A program made the position numbers and the translations under genes. Shown in pieces: positions 4,551-5,623 of a DNA stretch of 5,623 bases. This DNA comes from an uncultured Lachnospiraceae bacterium (GTDB lineage Bacteria > Bacillota > Clostridia > Lachnospirales > Lachnospiraceae), in contig CAJUFU010000052.1 in assembly GCA_910585555.1 (NCBI GenBank), forward strand, positions 15,206 to 20,828, given 5' to 3'. The notes under the pieces are model-generated. The model saw only the letters and a program-made list of their open reading frames with translations, was not told the DNA's origin and did not search any database. How positions within the stretch are numbered: the first letter of the stretch is position 1; each line of letters starts with the position of its first letter.

Positions 4551-5537
4551 TCATTGTCCCGTAGAACCTACCGTCTTTTCTTTATATAGAAATAAAATCT
4601 TTCCACAGCACGGAATCCTGCAAAGCAGCCAGACAATACAAAACGCCAAAATATATACGCCTGTTGTAACTACGAAAGTTTCCGCTGATCTATCCTTCAT
4701 TTTCACAATCCACGGCATTACTATCGTTAATATAGGCATATGTAACAAATAAATACCAAACGAACACTTAGCTATCTGGTTCATGAAACACTTTGCTTTC
4801 ATCAGCTTTATATTTTTAAGCAGTAAAAACCATGCTATGCTGATAAGTGGAATAGAAAAAAATTCATATCGGACTCTGTACGGATTCTGCCTTGCATACA
4901 ATGCCATCTGCATAAATACCGTCCCGATATATGTAACACTAAGAAATCCTATGACACCTAAGATCATTCTTGGCTTTCCAAGCAATTGATCAATCTGTCT
5001 TTCCCAGCGTTTTATACAACAGCCGAGCAAAAGATAAAAGCCATAAGCATTTCCCGAATAACTTAAATCCAATTGGTTTGCAATCGGCGTAAGACCGCCA
5101 GCCGAAAGAAACACGTTGATACTATGAACAATATATAAATAACCGTACACGATGAGCATAAAAATCAAAAGTATTTTATCTGGAATTTTATGCAGAATAT
5201 TGGCCACATATGGCAGGAAAAGATATATTCCCATAATCATTGTCATATACCATGCATGGACAAATTGTACCTCCTGCAAAAACAAAGCATTGCGCAAATA
5301 CATACCGATATCAAAAGACTGCCCATTATGCCACATCAAAAAAAGATTGTAAAGAAATATCCAGATTTCCCATGTCAACAGCATAGATAATAGGTTATTC
5401 TTATAAAACCGACAAACGCCTTTGTCATCGTATTCTCTGCTTAAAAGAAGATATCCGCTGAGAAGTAAAAAAATGGGAACGCCAGACCTGCTGAGAGTAT
5501 AACATGCAAAACTGAATATTTTAGCTCTTAGCGGCAT
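4551..5537 (-). CDS. Acyltransferase-3 family O-acyltransferase C, 5' end missing or altered
   Basis: The third paralogue, 328 aa from the first ATG in frame. It keeps SRSGVPIFLLLSGYLL (16-31), H94-x-WY, IYLFLP and SFGIYLLH near the end, so the body is sound. The ATG at 5537 aligns with an internal methionine of A (residue 53) and has no SD. The frame stays open to the window edge at 5623. Its last ten upstream codons (YDFGLDAVSS) still align with A's YHLNLEYVSS, but the 18 codons before them do not resemble RIDGLDILRSLAAF or a membrane helix in any frame, and there is no G tract. Either the 5' end was deleted or replaced, removing TM1 and the catalytic His, or a start lies outside the window. 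It is the first of the visible trio and probably shares a transcript with B and A. Confidence 0.72.
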   Translation of the reverse strand: MPLRAKIFSFACYTLSRSGVPIFLLLSGYLLLSREYDDKGVCRFYKNNLLSMLLTWEIWIFLYNLFLMWHNGQSFDIGMYLRNALFLQEVQFVHAWYMTMIMGIYLFLPYVANILHKIPDKILLIFMLIVYGYLYIVHSINVFLSAGGLTPIANQLDLSYSGNAYGFYLLLGCCIKRWERQIDQLLGKPRMILGVIGFLSVTYIGTVFMQMALYARQNPYRVRYEFFSIPLISIAWFLLLKNIKLMKAKCFMNQIAKCSFGIYLLHMPILTIVMPWIVKMKDRSAETFVVTTGVYILAFCIVWLLCRIPCCGKILFLYKEKTVGSTGQ

Positions 5538-5623
5538 TGAAGATACGGCATCTAAGCCAAAATCATAACAGGTAGTGTAAAATAGTTTGTGTCTTTGGAA
5601 AAAAATACCTCTTTTTTGGTAAG

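Overview
The window looks like chromosomal accessory DNA from a low-to-mid GC Gram-positive gut anaerobe, most likely Lachnospiraceae (Blautia/Dorea/Ruminococcus type). This is an inference from the AGGAGG-type ribosome binding sites, the AT-rich coding sequence and the expanded Rpn-type PD-(D/E)XK gene family; no marker gene fixes the taxon. Every credible gene lies on the minus strand, so the text reads from right to left.

Right part (about 5623 to 2064): three tandem paralogous membrane acyltransferases of the acyltransferase-3 family (PF01757, OafA/IcaC/WecH-like), here called C (4551-5537, frame open to the window edge), B (3354-4454) and A (2064-3203). They probably O-acylate a surface glycan. 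A and B each carry a long homopolymeric G tract (11 G and 10 G) just inside the 5' end of the reading frame, immediately before the first conserved motif. A is in frame with its SD-preceded ATG cluster. B is out of frame with its only SD-preceded ATG and would need 9 or 12 G to be read from it. Both wrong frames hit TAG within a few bases of the tract. This is the layout of a slipped-strand phase-variation switch, with A ON and B OFF in this sequence. C lacks the family's N-terminal motif in any visible frame and may be 5'-truncated.

Middle (about 2063 to 1725): an extended -10 promoter (1990-2018) fires leftward into a leader of about 260 nt. The leader has three potential stem-loops, the last covering the Shine-Dalgarno of the next gene. 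It also has a possible 48-codon leader ORF whose TGA overlaps that gene's ATG.

Left part (1724 to 1): a full-length Rpn/transposase_31-type nuclease (579-1724) with a heptad-repeat coiled-coil tail. Next, overlapping by 8 nt, comes an 88-codon ORF (320-586) that is a detached C-terminal piece of a different Rpn paralogue. After that is a second, decayed copy of the leader and first codons of an Rpn gene (about 83-290), with the start mutated to ACG and an early TAA. The order leader, complete Rpn, orphan tail, leader and dead 5' end records tandem duplication and deletion. In-frame M266 of the Rpn gene has a good SD, and E. coli Rpn genes make an inhibitory short form from an internal start, so this locus may encode a toxin with an intragenic inhibitor and possibly a separate tail protein.

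The two halves need not be functionally linked. Shared themes are paralogue arrays, repeat-driven variation and loss or exchange of gene ends.
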